From contig NZ_FTMG01000001.1 of NCBI RefSeq assembly GCF_900155965.1, positions 62,001 to 126,000 of the forward strand: 64,000 nucleotides of DNA, read 5' to 3'. The position numbers and the translations under genes are program-made. Below, piece after piece: positions 24,856 through 35,047 of this stretch; the first letter of the stretch is position 1; the number at the start of each line of letters is the position of its first letter. Source of the DNA: Mucilaginibacter lappiensis. Its GTDB lineage: Bacteria > Bacteroidota > Bacteroidia > Sphingobacteriales > Sphingobacteriaceae. The notes under the pieces were generated by a model. It was not told where the DNA came from. It worked only from the letters and a program-made list of their open reading frames with translations, and made no database searches.

Positions 24856-27363
24856 CTACTCCTCATCAACATTAATTTTCTCCTTCAAATGCAACGCCTT
24901 GTAATGCACCAGCAACTCCCCTTTACTATTACTGCTTACTTTTTGTAAAAAACGCCCATTAACAGATATCTTATACTGAGTATTAGAGCTTAGTTCACTG
25001 ATAAGGTAAGCTAGCGGTGTAGCAGATGACTTGGTTATGCTTTGCTCCCATTCCATTTTCTTTTGCCCCCAGTTATTGAATTTTAATGTTAAGGGTTTAT
25101 CTGTTGTAACTTGCAGAGCAGCGTGCGGATTGCTGCCATTAAAATAGTACAACTGATTGGCGGTTGCGTTAAAACCAAAACTTTTAGGACTAATCACTTT
25201 AAATGTTTTGTTGGATATTGAATAATTGTCATTATCAAGGTTTATGATTAAGCGCTGCCCCCTGAAATTATATTTCAGTTCGGTACCTGCAAGTTCTGGT
25301 GTGATATGAGGATCGAGGTAAAAGCGGTTATATAGAGGATTTACCCCATATACAGCCTGATACAAACCTACGATGGACAAGCTATTGCCTGATAAAATAT
25401 CATCGCCCCGGCCATCCTGTTTCAAACGACCGTATCGCTGGTAGGCTAACCCATCTTTACCGTATTGCTCCAATACATTTTTGACATACTTAACTGCGAT
25501 AGCGGGATCATAACTGGCGTAAGCTTTAACTCCTAAAGCGCCCCATGATAAAAACAGGTCGCCGTTTTCATATTCAGGAAAAGGGTACTGATATTCTTTC
25601 CCTTCAGCTGGAGTATATGAGGTCATGGCTAATGGCCAGAAGAAAAGTTTTTCATGCCTCATTTGTGCCTCTATATTATCCAGAATAAGCTTTTGCCGGG
25701 TTTGATCTTCGCAAATACCATAGGCAATGGCCATAAAATTAACCGGGGTAACCATATTACGGCCATGTATGGAATTGTCCTTATCCCGCCAGTGAACGTA
25801 ACATTTCTTTTCTTCATCCCAAAAACCACCCTCACTGGTGGGTTTATTGAAGCTTACTTTGAGTTTTGATGCGAAGGCTTCGTATTGGTCGGCTTTAGCA
25901 GTATTGTGAAGCAAACGTTCTACTGCGGCCCATTTTACCAGGGCATGATAAAGTTTGGCATTCACAAAGGCATTTTCATAGGATGCCCAAATGATATCAA
26001 TCCAATCGCTGCTGTGTTTTTGCCCTGTAAAATCGGTCATCATTTCAACCAGGCCATTACCATTGCTATCTCTTTTCAGGATCCAATCTAAAGCTTTTTC
26101 GCAGGAAAGCTGGTGTGTTTTCACCCATTTCTCATCGCCAGTCATATCATATAATTCGGCCACATTGGTTACTAAATCTGGGTTCGAATCCATGAGTATA
26201 CCCCATTGGGCCTCATAAAAACCCTCTTTGTTCCATTGGCCCGGCATCGCGTCTTCATTGGTGTAGGCCCAACGTGGATAAACGCGCCCATCTGGCTTTA
26301 TGGCGTGATCCCGATAAAAATCAAGACAGCTTTTATATCCATTCAAATAATTGGGATCGTTAATACCTAGGCCTAACTGAGCAATATATTGCTCGTGTAA
26401 ACATATTGGGCCATAAGGCGTTGCCCAGCTATTGCCTCCAAAATGGAGAGAATCAATAACACCAATGCGGGCTATGGTACCCAATACGGCACTCACCTGA
26501 CCTGCGTTTACACCAACTAACTTACCCCGGCCATATTTTTCCTGATAATCAAAATAACTAAACGTTAAACTCTGCGTGCTTTTACCACCGCTTATATTAA
26601 AAGGTGCCCATACATCCGTACCTTTCCTGATAAACCGCCGCCGGTTGGTGCCACTGTCTAAGCGTGGTAACATTTCCTGGTCGGCAACAGTAATTGTATA
26701 AGCCATCTGGTCTTCATTCGTACGGGTATACTTCATTGCCACTTCTTTATCAGGTGCGTCAACCGTAATATTTAACCCATTATTGGTTTTACGGTTCCAG
26801 AAGCTTGAAGACCGCGTGTGAACGCCATATGTACATAGTTTCTCATTAAACAGGTAAAACCAAGCAATACCACCATAGCCTTGATAAGCCCCCTCCCAGG
26901 TGTTAATTCGATCAAAATTAATAACGGGCATAGCGGCTTCCTCTACCTTTACTGCTTTGGAAAAAGATCTTTCTATACGCCACTTAATTCCTTCTTTCTG
27001 CTTCAGGAAGGTCCAATTTTCATTAATAGTCAGCTCTTTATCACCATAGCTGATTCTGCTGATCTGAATACCGTCCGGGATACTCGATAATATGGGTTTA
27101 CCTTTCAACTGCAGGGAAGAATAAGTAATACTGCCCACCTTAACCGATGTAAAGGCCCCGTCCGTTCCACTAACCACCTTCTGCCCATTAACTATAAGCG
27201 AAGTAATACTGGCTTTGTTCCCGTAGTTAACTACCATCGACATATGAGAACTAGTTATAGTGATCGATTTATCATCATTAAGTCTCGTTTTCGATATGCC
27301 GTTGATAAACGAAAAAAGGAACAGGAAATAAATAAAAATAGTATATACTTTTTTTATAAACAT
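24856..27363 (-). CDS. Exported six-hairpin glycosidase-like protein
   Basis: The 835-residue protein has a signal peptide (1-25). An N-terminal beta-sandwich (about 30-270) is followed by an (alpha/alpha)6-barrel type region (about 300-690) with GPICLHEQYIAQLGLG, RVYPRWAYTNEDAMPG, HSSDWIDIIWASYENAFVNA and DLFLSWGALGVKAYAS, and a C-terminal sandwich. The architecture resembles GH78, GH63 and GH94-like six-hairpin enzymes. Candidate acids are the E and D of YTNEDAMPG and DWIDIIW, but I cannot assign a family. It is the last gene of a minus-strand run downstream of a DUF3863-like gene, 21 bases away. A role on plant glycans is inferred from the locus. Confidence 0.75.
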   Translation of the reverse strand: MFIKKVYTIFIYFLFLFSFINGISKTRLNDDKSITITSSHMSMVVNYGNKASITSLIVNGQKVVSGTDGAFTSVKVGSITYSSLQLKGKPILSSIPDGIQISRISYGDKELTINENWTFLKQKEGIKWRIERSFSKAVKVEEAAMPVINFDRINTWEGAYQGYGGIAWFYLFNEKLCTYGVHTRSSSFWNRKTNNGLNITVDAPDKEVAMKYTRTNEDQMAYTITVADQEMLPRLDSGTNRRRFIRKGTDVWAPFNISGGKSTQSLTFSYFDYQEKYGRGKLVGVNAGQVSAVLGTIARIGVIDSLHFGGNSWATPYGPICLHEQYIAQLGLGINDPNYLNGYKSCLDFYRDHAIKPDGRVYPRWAYTNEDAMPGQWNKEGFYEAQWGILMDSNPDLVTNVAELYDMTGDEKWVKTHQLSCEKALDWILKRDSNGNGLVEMMTDFTGQKHSSDWIDIIWASYENAFVNAKLYHALVKWAAVERLLHNTAKADQYEAFASKLKVSFNKPTSEGGFWDEEKKCYVHWRDKDNSIHGRNMVTPVNFMAIAYGICEDQTRQKLILDNIEAQMRHEKLFFWPLAMTSYTPAEGKEYQYPFPEYENGDLFLSWGALGVKAYASYDPAIAVKYVKNVLEQYGKDGLAYQRYGRLKQDGRGDDILSGNSLSIVGLYQAVYGVNPLYNRFYLDPHITPELAGTELKYNFRGQRLIINLDNDNYSISNKTFKVISPKSFGFNATANQLYYFNGSNPHAALQVTTDKPLTLKFNNWGQKKMEWEQSITKSSATPLAYLISELSSNTQYKISVNGRFLQKVSSNSKGELLVHYKALHLKEKINVDEE

Positions 27364-27384
27364 AAACAGCTATGGTTTTAAAAT

Positions 27385-29091
27385 TCAAGGCTTTTTGATG
27401 GCGGAAAGATCAAACAGGATAGTATTTATTTGTGGTTTTAAGCGGAATAAAATCCCGTTACCTGGCTCTGAAAAATTACCTTTGATCGATCTAAAAATGT
27501 AATCCATACCTTCAAAACGACACGTAATCTGCTTATCGGTGATTTTTTCAAAAGGCAGTTTCGCATCAGCAGCGGTAGTCATATCAAAATACCAGGTATA
27601 AGCATGGTCGCTGACTAAAGTCATTTTCAATTCCTTTTCATCCATATCCATTTCAAAAGATCCTTTAACAGACATTAACGGCCAGGATACATGTAAGTGA
27701 CCGGGTTGAGTTTGACTGTATACCGGATCTTTTCCTTTTACCAATACTTCCTGACCATCAATCAACACTTTTAACCTTAAACCAGCTATTTGATTGGGCT
27801 TACTCCAAATATAACCATCTATAACGGGTAAGGTAAAAAAGGAACACTCATTAGATGTTGCTACCTCATTGGTATAAACAGAAGGAAAACTTTCATCAAA
27901 AAGGTGAAGATCACGGATACGGAGATTGCCGTTTTCCCATAGCAGGTTGATCCGATAAAAACGACTATCGAACCACACTGTTTTCAAATCGCTTCCCTCG
28001 ATATCCTTACTTACAGCGAATGAAGTAGCCGGGGTAACTTTATATTTCTCTTTAAACCAGCGCCCGGATGCTTCCATAGTTTCCACCCTGATCTTATGCT
28101 CGTCTCTTAGCTTTGCCAGCAAAGGCATCTGAATTTCAAAACCTTTAGCCATAGCATCCCAGGTAAAGGAATTTTCCTGACCCGCCTGTGTATAATTAAA
28201 CCCAAGACATTTATCCTCCGTAAACGATTTTAAAAACCAGTTTACCCAAGTAGAATCACCACCTCCGAATTTATAAACAGGCTCCAGGGTTACCACTCCC
28301 TGGCGCGTCGTTCCCAAACCATTATCATACTGACGTATAGGATCGGATCCAAGCATCCGGAAGATGGGTACCGGAATTTGATTCTTTTCGTTTTGTGCCG
28401 GCATATAAGAGTTGATCTTACTCGGGTAATAGGCCTGGTTCCAATACCCCCCCCACAAGGTATAGCCATCTGTACCGTATTGATCCTTGCAATTACTGGA
28501 GGCTACAATATGGTACTTTTGATACATATAATTCAGGCTATAGCTATCTATAAACCAGGAACCAACCGATTTAGGATAATATCCAAAGATCCCTTTAAAT
28601 TCGGTCATGTATACATCAATCAGCTTTACACGTTCTTTTGGCGTGTAACCTGTAGAGAAACCAATATTAGCACGCCAGTCCCAGGGATATCGTCCGCGCC
28701 ACTGCAACCCAGCCTTCTCTACCTGGGGTTGTGGAATTTCCCACCAGGCCCCTATCTCAAAAGAATCACGAGGTAAGGTCTTCAGTAATTTTTGATATCT
28801 CGGGTCAATAAGAGCGTCATATTGCAATAAAAAGGTGCCCCCGAGCTTATACTTTTTCATGATCTCCGCCTGCTTAACCACAGTCTGATATAGTACATCC
28901 TCGGTAATTGCTGCATCGCGGGGTTCCAATAAACGTATAAAATTGACGATATTGACAATCCTGGGCGTTGGCTGATCTTTCAGAGGTGCCTTTTCTTGTT
29001 TGGTCTGACTTTGAAATGAGCTTAACATGCAAACGCACACCAGTCCTATTATGATAGATCCTCCAAAAACTTTGCTGATTTTATTTTTCAT
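27385..29091 (-). CDS. DUF3863-like exported protein, probable carbohydrate-active
   Basis: The 568-residue protein begins with a signal ending VCVCMLSSFQS, either cleaved or a lipoprotein. An N-terminal barrel-like domain (about 40-330) has VKQAEIMKKYKLGGTFLLQYD, FEIGAWWEIPQPQ, RVKLIDVYMTEFKGIFGYYP and KSVGSWFIDSY. A beta-rich C-terminus (about 340-560) follows. The first part reminds me of DUF3863 in Bacteroides, with a deacetylase- or glycosidase-like TIM/(beta/alpha) fold, though I am not certain. It is co-oriented with the six-hairpin protein downstream and the permease upstream (162-base gap). Confidence 0.65.
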   Translation of the reverse strand: MKNKISKVFGGSIIIGLVCVCMLSSFQSQTKQEKAPLKDQPTPRIVNIVNFIRLLEPRDAAITEDVLYQTVVKQAEIMKKYKLGGTFLLQYDALIDPRYQKLLKTLPRDSFEIGAWWEIPQPQVEKAGLQWRGRYPWDWRANIGFSTGYTPKERVKLIDVYMTEFKGIFGYYPKSVGSWFIDSYSLNYMYQKYHIVASSNCKDQYGTDGYTLWGGYWNQAYYPSKINSYMPAQNEKNQIPVPIFRMLGSDPIRQYDNGLGTTRQGVVTLEPVYKFGGGDSTWVNWFLKSFTEDKCLGFNYTQAGQENSFTWDAMAKGFEIQMPLLAKLRDEHKIRVETMEASGRWFKEKYKVTPATSFAVSKDIEGSDLKTVWFDSRFYRINLLWENGNLRIRDLHLFDESFPSVYTNEVATSNECSFFTLPVIDGYIWSKPNQIAGLRLKVLIDGQEVLVKGKDPVYSQTQPGHLHVSWPLMSVKGSFEMDMDEKELKMTLVSDHAYTWYFDMTTAADAKLPFEKITDKQITCRFEGMDYIFRSIKGNFSEPGNGILFRLKPQINTILFDLSAIKKP

Positions 29092-29253
29092 TAAGATAGA
29101 TTACGGGATAGCGATGGAAGCCATTTTTATTGCGCTATCTTAAAAAAAGATACTGGCTAACTTCATCGCATAGTGTTTATAATGGTTCAGGCTAATGTAA
29201 TCATAGCTCAAGCATCCACTATCCCTGTCTGTCTTTTTGAGTAATCTGATAAG

Positions 29254-30663
29254 TCAAATCGTTCTCTGCTTACTAGCACCAATAAAATAATATACGGGTA
29301 TACCGGCAAGCGCGATGATCAGTCCCGGCCAGGTGTATTGAGGTTTGTATTTAATAAGCAGCAGGCAGAACGCCAACCCCATGATCATGTAAATAAAAGG
29401 TAAAACGGGGTATCCAAAAGCCTTATATGGCCGTTCGGCATAGGGCATTTTTTTGCGTAATATAAATATACCGCCGATGGTCAGCACATAAAAAACAACC
29501 ACCACAAATGATATCATATCCAACAGATCGCCATATTTACCACTCAGACTCCATAAACAAGCAAAAATGCATTGCAGCCATAAGCCAAATCCAGGGACTG
29601 CATTTTTATTAAGTGTACCTACCTGCTTAAAAAACAACCCATCTTTAGCCATTGAATAGTACACACGAGCACCGGACATAATGAGGCCATTATTGCAGCC
29701 AAAGGTGGATACCATGATCAGTAAGGCTATAATTATGGTACCCGAACTTCCAAATATCTCTTGTGATGCGGTAACACCCACCCTATCCTTTTCTGCCACA
29801 GCTATATCATGCAGCGACAATACGCCGGTATACATGATATTGGTTAAAATGTATATCACCGTAACAATGAGTGTACCCAAGGCAAGACTTAAGCCAATGT
29901 TTCTTTTAGGATTTTTTATTTCGCCGGCAATAAAAGTTACGTTATTCCAGGAATCACTACTGAATATCGAGCCAACCATGGCTGAGGCGATGGCACCCAG
30001 CGCGGCTATAATGGTATAGGATGCTATAGATCCATCAGGTTTTAAACGGTGTATGCTCCAGGCATTATGCCAGTTGCTGCTCCATACAGAAGCCTTTAAT
30101 GCAAACAAGCCAAAAACAATCAAACCCAGTAAACTAAGCAATTTGGCCATAGTGAATATGGTTTGTACTATTTTACCACTATTGATTCCCCGGGTATTGA
30201 TATAGGTTAATAATAGAATAACCACAATAGAAAGTAATTGAGCAGGTGATATAGTTATAAAACCAAGATCAATGGCAACCAGATCTTCACTGATCTGCGG
30301 CAGCAAATAGGCTGTAAATTTTGCGAAGGCAACACCAACGGCTGCTATAGTTGCAGTTTGTATCACCGTAAAAAAACTCCACCCATATAAAAAACCAACT
30401 AAGGGGCTATAAGCTTCTTTTAAATAAACATACTGGCCACCGGCCCTGGGGAACATCGCACTTAATTCGCCATAGCTTAGTGCCGCTGTAAGTGTCATAA
30501 AACCGGTGATGAGCCAAACCAATATCAACCAGCCTGCACTGCCCACGTTACGGGTAATATCTGCGCTTACAATAAAAATGCCTGAACCTATCATGCTGCC
30601 GGCTACCAGCATGGTAGCATCAATCAGTCTTAACGACGGTTTAAATGAGGTGCTGTTATCCAT
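29254..30663 (-). CDS. APC-family amino-acid permease
   Basis: The 469-residue inner-membrane protein has twelve hydrophobic segments and the APC signature near the start, VAGSMIGSGIFIVSADI, plus GELSAMFPRAGGQYVYLKEAY. It should import an amino acid by proton symport or exchange it. It lies between a DUF885 peptidase (50-base gap) and the glycan-active pair and close to the hydroxyproline genes, which suggests hydroxyproline, proline or a related residue as substrate (inference). Confidence 0.9.
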   Translation of the reverse strand: MDNSTSFKPSLRLIDATMLVAGSMIGSGIFIVSADITRNVGSAGWLILVWLITGFMTLTAALSYGELSAMFPRAGGQYVYLKEAYSPLVGFLYGWSFFTVIQTATIAAVGVAFAKFTAYLLPQISEDLVAIDLGFITISPAQLLSIVVILLLTYINTRGINSGKIVQTIFTMAKLLSLLGLIVFGLFALKASVWSSNWHNAWSIHRLKPDGSIASYTIIAALGAIASAMVGSIFSSDSWNNVTFIAGEIKNPKRNIGLSLALGTLIVTVIYILTNIMYTGVLSLHDIAVAEKDRVGVTASQEIFGSSGTIIIALLIMVSTFGCNNGLIMSGARVYYSMAKDGLFFKQVGTLNKNAVPGFGLWLQCIFACLWSLSGKYGDLLDMISFVVVVFYVLTIGGIFILRKKMPYAERPYKAFGYPVLPFIYMIMGLAFCLLLIKYKPQYTWPGLIIALAGIPVYYFIGASKQRTI

Positions 30664-30713
30664 ATAACTAAATGATTAGGGCATTAATGGGGAATGATTA
30701 AATAATAACAGCC

Positions 30714-32552
30714 TTATTTATTAAAGTCATAAAATTTCCAGCTGGTGGTAAAATCCTTACTTAAAGGCTGATTAGTTAACGTAGCTCTTAACATTTCAAC
30801 AGGAATAAGATTTTCTTTGATAGCCGCGTCATGAAATTGCTTGTAGGTCATTTTACCGCTATCCACCATCTCTTTTTTAAGCTCCATGAGCTGTAGGCCA
30901 CCTAACAAATAAGCTACCTGGTAAAGCGGACTATAATCGCCCTTAAATGATCGCCGTACTTCACCTTCGGCGTTGGCCCTTTCATGTCCAACTCTATCCA
31001 CTAAAAAGTCAATACATTGTTGCGGTGTCCAGTTCCCTAAATGATAATTGAGGGAAAATATGATCCGTGCACAACGGTGCATACGCCAAAACAACATACC
31101 AACCCGTTCTTCGGGTGTTTTAGCGAAGCCCTTATCATAAAGCAGCAGTTCCCAGTATAGTGCCCAGCCTTCGATAGCAAAAGGGGTGGTAAAATCCTGA
31201 CGGTATGATTTGTATCGGCTGTTCATAAAATATTGAAGATTATGGCCAGGAATAAGTTCATGCTGTACCGTACCCCTTGAAAAATAGGGATTGTTACCCC
31301 GCATACTCATTAACCTGTCCTGTAGCTGCATGGTGTTTGTGGGGTAAGAAATACTGATCTCTTTCCCACCTGTGAAAAACGGGTTTACCAACTGCCGTTC
31401 GGGCGACATCATTACCATTCCCCAAGTTTCCTCGGCAAGCGGAGGTATGGTGATCAAATCGCGTTCTTTAATAAAACTAATGGCATCATTATATAGCTTC
31501 ACAATTAACGCTGGTTGATGCCCCACAGGTACATAACTGTTTTTTACCTTTTCCAGCGCCTTTTTCCAGTCGTTACCAAAACCCATTTCCTGAGATGCCT
31601 TGAGCATTTCCTTATCGCACCAGGCAAACTCTTTGTTAGCCAGCTTGATAAGTTCCTCCGGAGTATAAGGAATCATCTCAGCTTGTAACTGATTAATTAG
31701 CTCCTGCCTGCCAATTGGCACACCTTTTATGCCACTACCATCTGCTTTTTGAGTAGTGTTAATTTTGCCTTTACTTATAGCAAGGTCACTATACTTTTGT
31801 AATGCTTTATCCAGAACTTTGTAGGGCTCGGGTACCCACCAGGTAAAATTAGGATCGTAGGTGTTGTAAAAATTATAGAAATCCTTTAACCTGCCTTTTA
31901 AACCCAATAATGCATCCCGGGTCATTTTTGCCAGGGGCATGTCTAAACCCTGAAGATTATGATATGTAGAAGAATCTGTTTTTAGTTCTTTTAGAATAGT
32001 ATTAAGTTCATCAGCTACCTTTTCCCCTTCCAGATATGTGCCGCGACGTCGTTTTTGTTCCAGTGCATATATCCCATCAGCAAACGAAATATATTTTGTG
32101 ATCTGCTTATACTGTTCATCCTCTTTTTTTAAACCAAGCAATTCAAAATTTATCTTCTTTTTAAGCAGTATATAATCAACCTTACCATATATACTCAGTG
32201 CAGAAAATTCAGTTTTATCAAGCTGTTTTAAATAATCGTTATTAACTTCTGTCAATCTTTTCCGCTGCTCGGGTGAATTGAGCACATCCATTTTATACTG
32301 ATATTCGGCATGCTCATTAACATTATATGGTGAATAGAAATCTTTAATAGCACTAATATCCTGGCCATACCGGGTGATCAAACCGGCCGTTTCGCTGGTT
32401 TGTTCATAAAGAATATTTGGTGTTTGCGCCTTACCTTTGAAGGCATATATGGTTAAAGAAAATGTAATTAGGAGTGTGAAATAGCCTTTAGATGGAGTTG
32501 TAAACACTATGTTTTTTATTAAAGGGTAAAGTGAACGCAAATTTTTCTCCAA
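30714..32552 (-). CDS. DUF885-family metallopeptidase, exported
   Basis: The 612-residue protein carries an N-terminal hydrophobic segment (about 22-42, ending FKGKAQ), so it is exported or membrane-tethered. The zinc motif HELIPGH (H431, E432, H437) occurs in RGTVQHELIPGHNLQYF, with a downstream acidic helix AIEGWALYWELLL typical of DUF885. The family comprises zinc carboxypeptidase- or M32-like peptidases of poorly known specificity. Only six bases separate it from the AraC gene upstream. Its place in a hydroxyproline/arabinoside locus points to digestion of Hyp-rich peptides. Confidence 0.88.
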   Translation of the reverse strand: MEKNLRSLYPLIKNIVFTTPSKGYFTLLITFSLTIYAFKGKAQTPNILYEQTSETAGLITRYGQDISAIKDFYSPYNVNEHAEYQYKMDVLNSPEQRKRLTEVNNDYLKQLDKTEFSALSIYGKVDYILLKKKINFELLGLKKEDEQYKQITKYISFADGIYALEQKRRRGTYLEGEKVADELNTILKELKTDSSTYHNLQGLDMPLAKMTRDALLGLKGRLKDFYNFYNTYDPNFTWWVPEPYKVLDKALQKYSDLAISKGKINTTQKADGSGIKGVPIGRQELINQLQAEMIPYTPEELIKLANKEFAWCDKEMLKASQEMGFGNDWKKALEKVKNSYVPVGHQPALIVKLYNDAISFIKERDLITIPPLAEETWGMVMMSPERQLVNPFFTGGKEISISYPTNTMQLQDRLMSMRGNNPYFSRGTVQHELIPGHNLQYFMNSRYKSYRQDFTTPFAIEGWALYWELLLYDKGFAKTPEERVGMLFWRMHRCARIIFSLNYHLGNWTPQQCIDFLVDRVGHERANAEGEVRRSFKGDYSPLYQVAYLLGGLQLMELKKEMVDSGKMTYKQFHDAAIKENLIPVEMLRATLTNQPLSKDFTTSWKFYDFNK

Positions 32553-32558
32553 CTATTT

Positions 32559-33461
32559 TTAACTGGCAACCCTGTTCAGGTTTACCAAATTATTGTTGTA
32601 AGTATCCAGGTAACCACGTGGGGAGCTGCCAATAACGTACTTAAAAACCCGGTTAAAATTGGTAATGCTGTTAAACCCGCATTTATAGGCAATGGAGTTG
32701 ATACTTTCAAATTTATGGGCGATCAGTTTTTTACAGGCTTCGTTGATCCTGATCTCATTTAGAAATGAAATAAAAGTATGACCGGTGTGCTTTTTAAAAT
32801 AGCGGCAAAATGATTCAGGAGTCATATAAGCAACTTTGGCCACATCCTCCAGCGTAATAGGATCGCTGTAATGCCGCATAATAAAATTATAGATCTTTCC
32901 TATACGTATACCCTCATTTTCGGTAATGCCCGGAAGATTACCGTATGTCGATAATGGATCTAATTTATCTTTTAAATTAGTTAGTCCCTTAAGCAGGTAT
33001 AAAAATTGCACCAGCTGATCAGAACCTGAAGCACTTTTTAAGGTGGTCATTATTTGTGATATTTCACCAGCACTACCATCTGGAACTTTAAATCCTTGCT
33101 GGTGCTGCTGCATAAATATCCTGCCCTGAGTCATCTCCGGCAGATCAAAAAAGGGAGCCAAGGTACCCTCCGGATCAAAAAATATAGTTAAAGCCTCTAC
33201 TTGTTTATTGGTATTATGTGCAAAATACTCCGGGTTACTTTTAAATACATGCGGCAAATTTGATCCTAAAAAAAACACATCTCCAGCCGAATAATCATGC
33301 ATATTGTTTCCAGCTATCAAAGTTCCCTCACCTTGCCTTATCCAGGTGATCTGGATTTCTTTATGCCTGTGCAGATATGGATAATGATGAGGTAGACAAA
33401 CTTTTTCCACTATCACACTTTTATCATGTGGCAGCGGGATGGTAAATTGTAAAACTTTCAT
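32559..33461 (-). CDS. AraC-family regulator with cupin sensor domain
   Basis: The 300-residue protein has an N-terminal cupin fold (about 15-100: HRHKEIQITWIRQGEGTLI, YSAGDVFFLGSNLPHVF). The C-terminal AraC DNA-binding domain (about 195-290) has YMTPESFCRYFKKHTGHTF and CGFNSITNFNRVFKYVIGSSPRGYL. It leads the unit with the DUF885 peptidase and permease and lies next to the hydroxyproline operon. It is the most likely regulator of that locus, with an amino or imino acid or a sugar as effector (inference). Confidence 0.92.
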   Translation of the reverse strand: MKVLQFTIPLPHDKSVIVEKVCLPHHYPYLHRHKEIQITWIRQGEGTLIAGNNMHDYSAGDVFFLGSNLPHVFKSNPEYFAHNTNKQVEALTIFFDPEGTLAPFFDLPEMTQGRIFMQQHQQGFKVPDGSAGEISQIMTTLKSASGSDQLVQFLYLLKGLTNLKDKLDPLSTYGNLPGITENEGIRIGKIYNFIMRHYSDPITLEDVAKVAYMTPESFCRYFKKHTGHTFISFLNEIRINEACKKLIAHKFESINSIAYKCGFNSITNFNRVFKYVIGSSPRGYLDTYNNNLVNLNRVAS

Positions 33462-33658
33462 CTTGATATGAGTTAATTCTTCCTGAATTTACATTTACTT
33501 AACTTAAAAAACTAATAATTGAGTAAAACAGGATAATATCCGGTTACTATTTGCTAATTTATTGTGATAGGCCGGTAAAAATTGCTTTGAAAACTGATAG
33601 TCAATTCGCTTTTTATTGTTAAATAAACAATTTTAAAATATACAATTATGAATATCAA

Positions 33659-33705
33659 ATACGTCTATTTATAATTGTTTACTGAACAATTATAAATAGA
33701 CGTAT
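33659..33705. repeat. Perfect 21-bp inverted repeat between the Hyp operon and the AraC gene
   Basis: Positions 33659-33679 and 33685-33705 are exact complements with a five-base loop (TACTG); the arm core is ACGTCTATTTATAATTGTT. It is AT-rich and has no U-tract of the usual kind. It lies 53 bases after the oxidase stop and 198 bases before the AraC start. It could terminate the Hyp operon, be an RNA element, or be a regulator site. Confidence 0.75.
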
Positions 33706-33757
33706 AACGGATACTTTGTCAATAAAAGTATAAATAGTGTGAGATTGTTGGATCTGC

Positions 33758-34999
33758 CTATCGGTCAGGAGCAAACTCATTGATATTAATGGATGTTGGT
33801 TTGCCCGAAATAACTTCGGTCACCAATAAACCTGTGGCCGCACCCAAACTTAAGCCCATCATACCATGCCCAGTGGCTATAGTAAGGTTGGAATATTTAT
33901 TACTCCTGCCTATATAAGGCAATCCATCGGCAGATGATGGTCTGAAACCAAACCATATATCTTTTTGCTGGGGAACAACTGGTTTAAGTCCGGGAAAGTA
34001 TTTCGGTACGGATTCTACTATACCTTTTACCCTGTTCATATTTACCCGGTTATTGATCCGGTCAAGCTCCATTGTTCCTCCGTAACGCAAACCTCCGTTC
34101 ATGGGTGTAATGGCAACCCTGGCTTCGGCCAGCAAAGCGGGGATCTGCATGATTTCGGCATTATCCTGAACATTAAAGGAGTAGCCCTTGCCTGGCATCA
34201 GCAAAATTTTCAATCCTAATAATTTGCCGATTGATGGTGACCATGAGCCACCTGCCACGACATATTCATCTGCGGTAAATTCTTCCCAGGATGACCATAC
34301 CCGGCTTACTTTACCGTTTGAAGTTTCAATTTTTGTAACCTCTTTATTAGTGACCAGGTTAACGCCCACAGCCCGTAAATATTTAAGCAAAGCAGTCATC
34401 AACTTATTGGGCGAAAGATGCGCATCGCAAGCGTAATGTACGGCGCCTAATACATCCAGGTTAAGTTTGGGTTGCAGCTTCATACAATCAGCCGGGCTAA
34501 GCACCTTCATATCCAATCCCAATTGTCGCCCTTTTTCGGCCATGTGAGCTTCTTCCTCTCCGGCCTTTTCGGTTTTATAAAACATCAGGATGCCCTTTTC
34601 AACCAGATCAAATTCAAAATCGGGCTCTTTGCTCAACTCCTGATAAAGCTTCTTACTAAGCAGCGAAAGTTCGGTTAAAGGAATAGCCGACTTTTCTACA
34701 TGCGCGGCATTAGCCTTTTTCAGAAATTTAAGCCCCCATGATATTAATTCCGGATTTAGCGAGGGTTTCACATAAAACGGACTTTTGCTGCTAAACATCC
34801 AACGGATACCCTGACTTACCATGCCCGGCGTAGCTAAGGGTATAAAATGACTTGGTACAATCATACCGGCATTTCCGTGGGAGCAATTGTCGGTCATATC
34901 CCCTTTATCAATCACGGTAACCTGGTGCCCGGCTTTATGTAAATAATAAGCAGAACTCAAGCCAACGATCCCACCGCCAATAATCAGCACTCTAGCCAT
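33758..34999 (-). CDS. FAD-dependent D-amino-acid (D-hydroxyproline) oxidoreductase
   Basis: The 413-residue flavoenzyme starts with the dinucleotide-binding fold MARVLIIGGGIVGLSSAYYL (GGGIVG at 8-13) and ends with LTIATGHGMMGLSLGAATG, the DadA/glycine-oxidase family end. In this operon it should oxidise cis-4-hydroxy-D-proline to 1-pyrroline-4-hydroxy-2-carboxylate, passing electrons to the respiratory chain or oxygen. It is third after the DapA-like and epimerase genes (48-base gap). D-amino-acid dehydrogenase for other substrates is the alternative, less likely given its neighbours. Confidence 0.88.
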   Translation of the reverse strand: MARVLIIGGGIVGLSSAYYLHKAGHQVTVIDKGDMTDNCSHGNAGMIVPSHFIPLATPGMVSQGIRWMFSSKSPFYVKPSLNPELISWGLKFLKKANAAHVEKSAIPLTELSLLSKKLYQELSKEPDFEFDLVEKGILMFYKTEKAGEEEAHMAEKGRQLGLDMKVLSPADCMKLQPKLNLDVLGAVHYACDAHLSPNKLMTALLKYLRAVGVNLVTNKEVTKIETSNGKVSRVWSSWEEFTADEYVVAGGSWSPSIGKLLGLKILLMPGKGYSFNVQDNAEIMQIPALLAEARVAITPMNGGLRYGGTMELDRINNRVNMNRVKGIVESVPKYFPGLKPVVPQQKDIWFGFRPSSADGLPYIGRSNKYSNLTIATGHGMMGLSLGAATGLLVTEVISGKPTSININEFAPDR

Positions 35000-35047
35000 A
35001 ATTGTATTTTGAACTATTGAAATATTTGATTTTAGAAATGAAACAGG

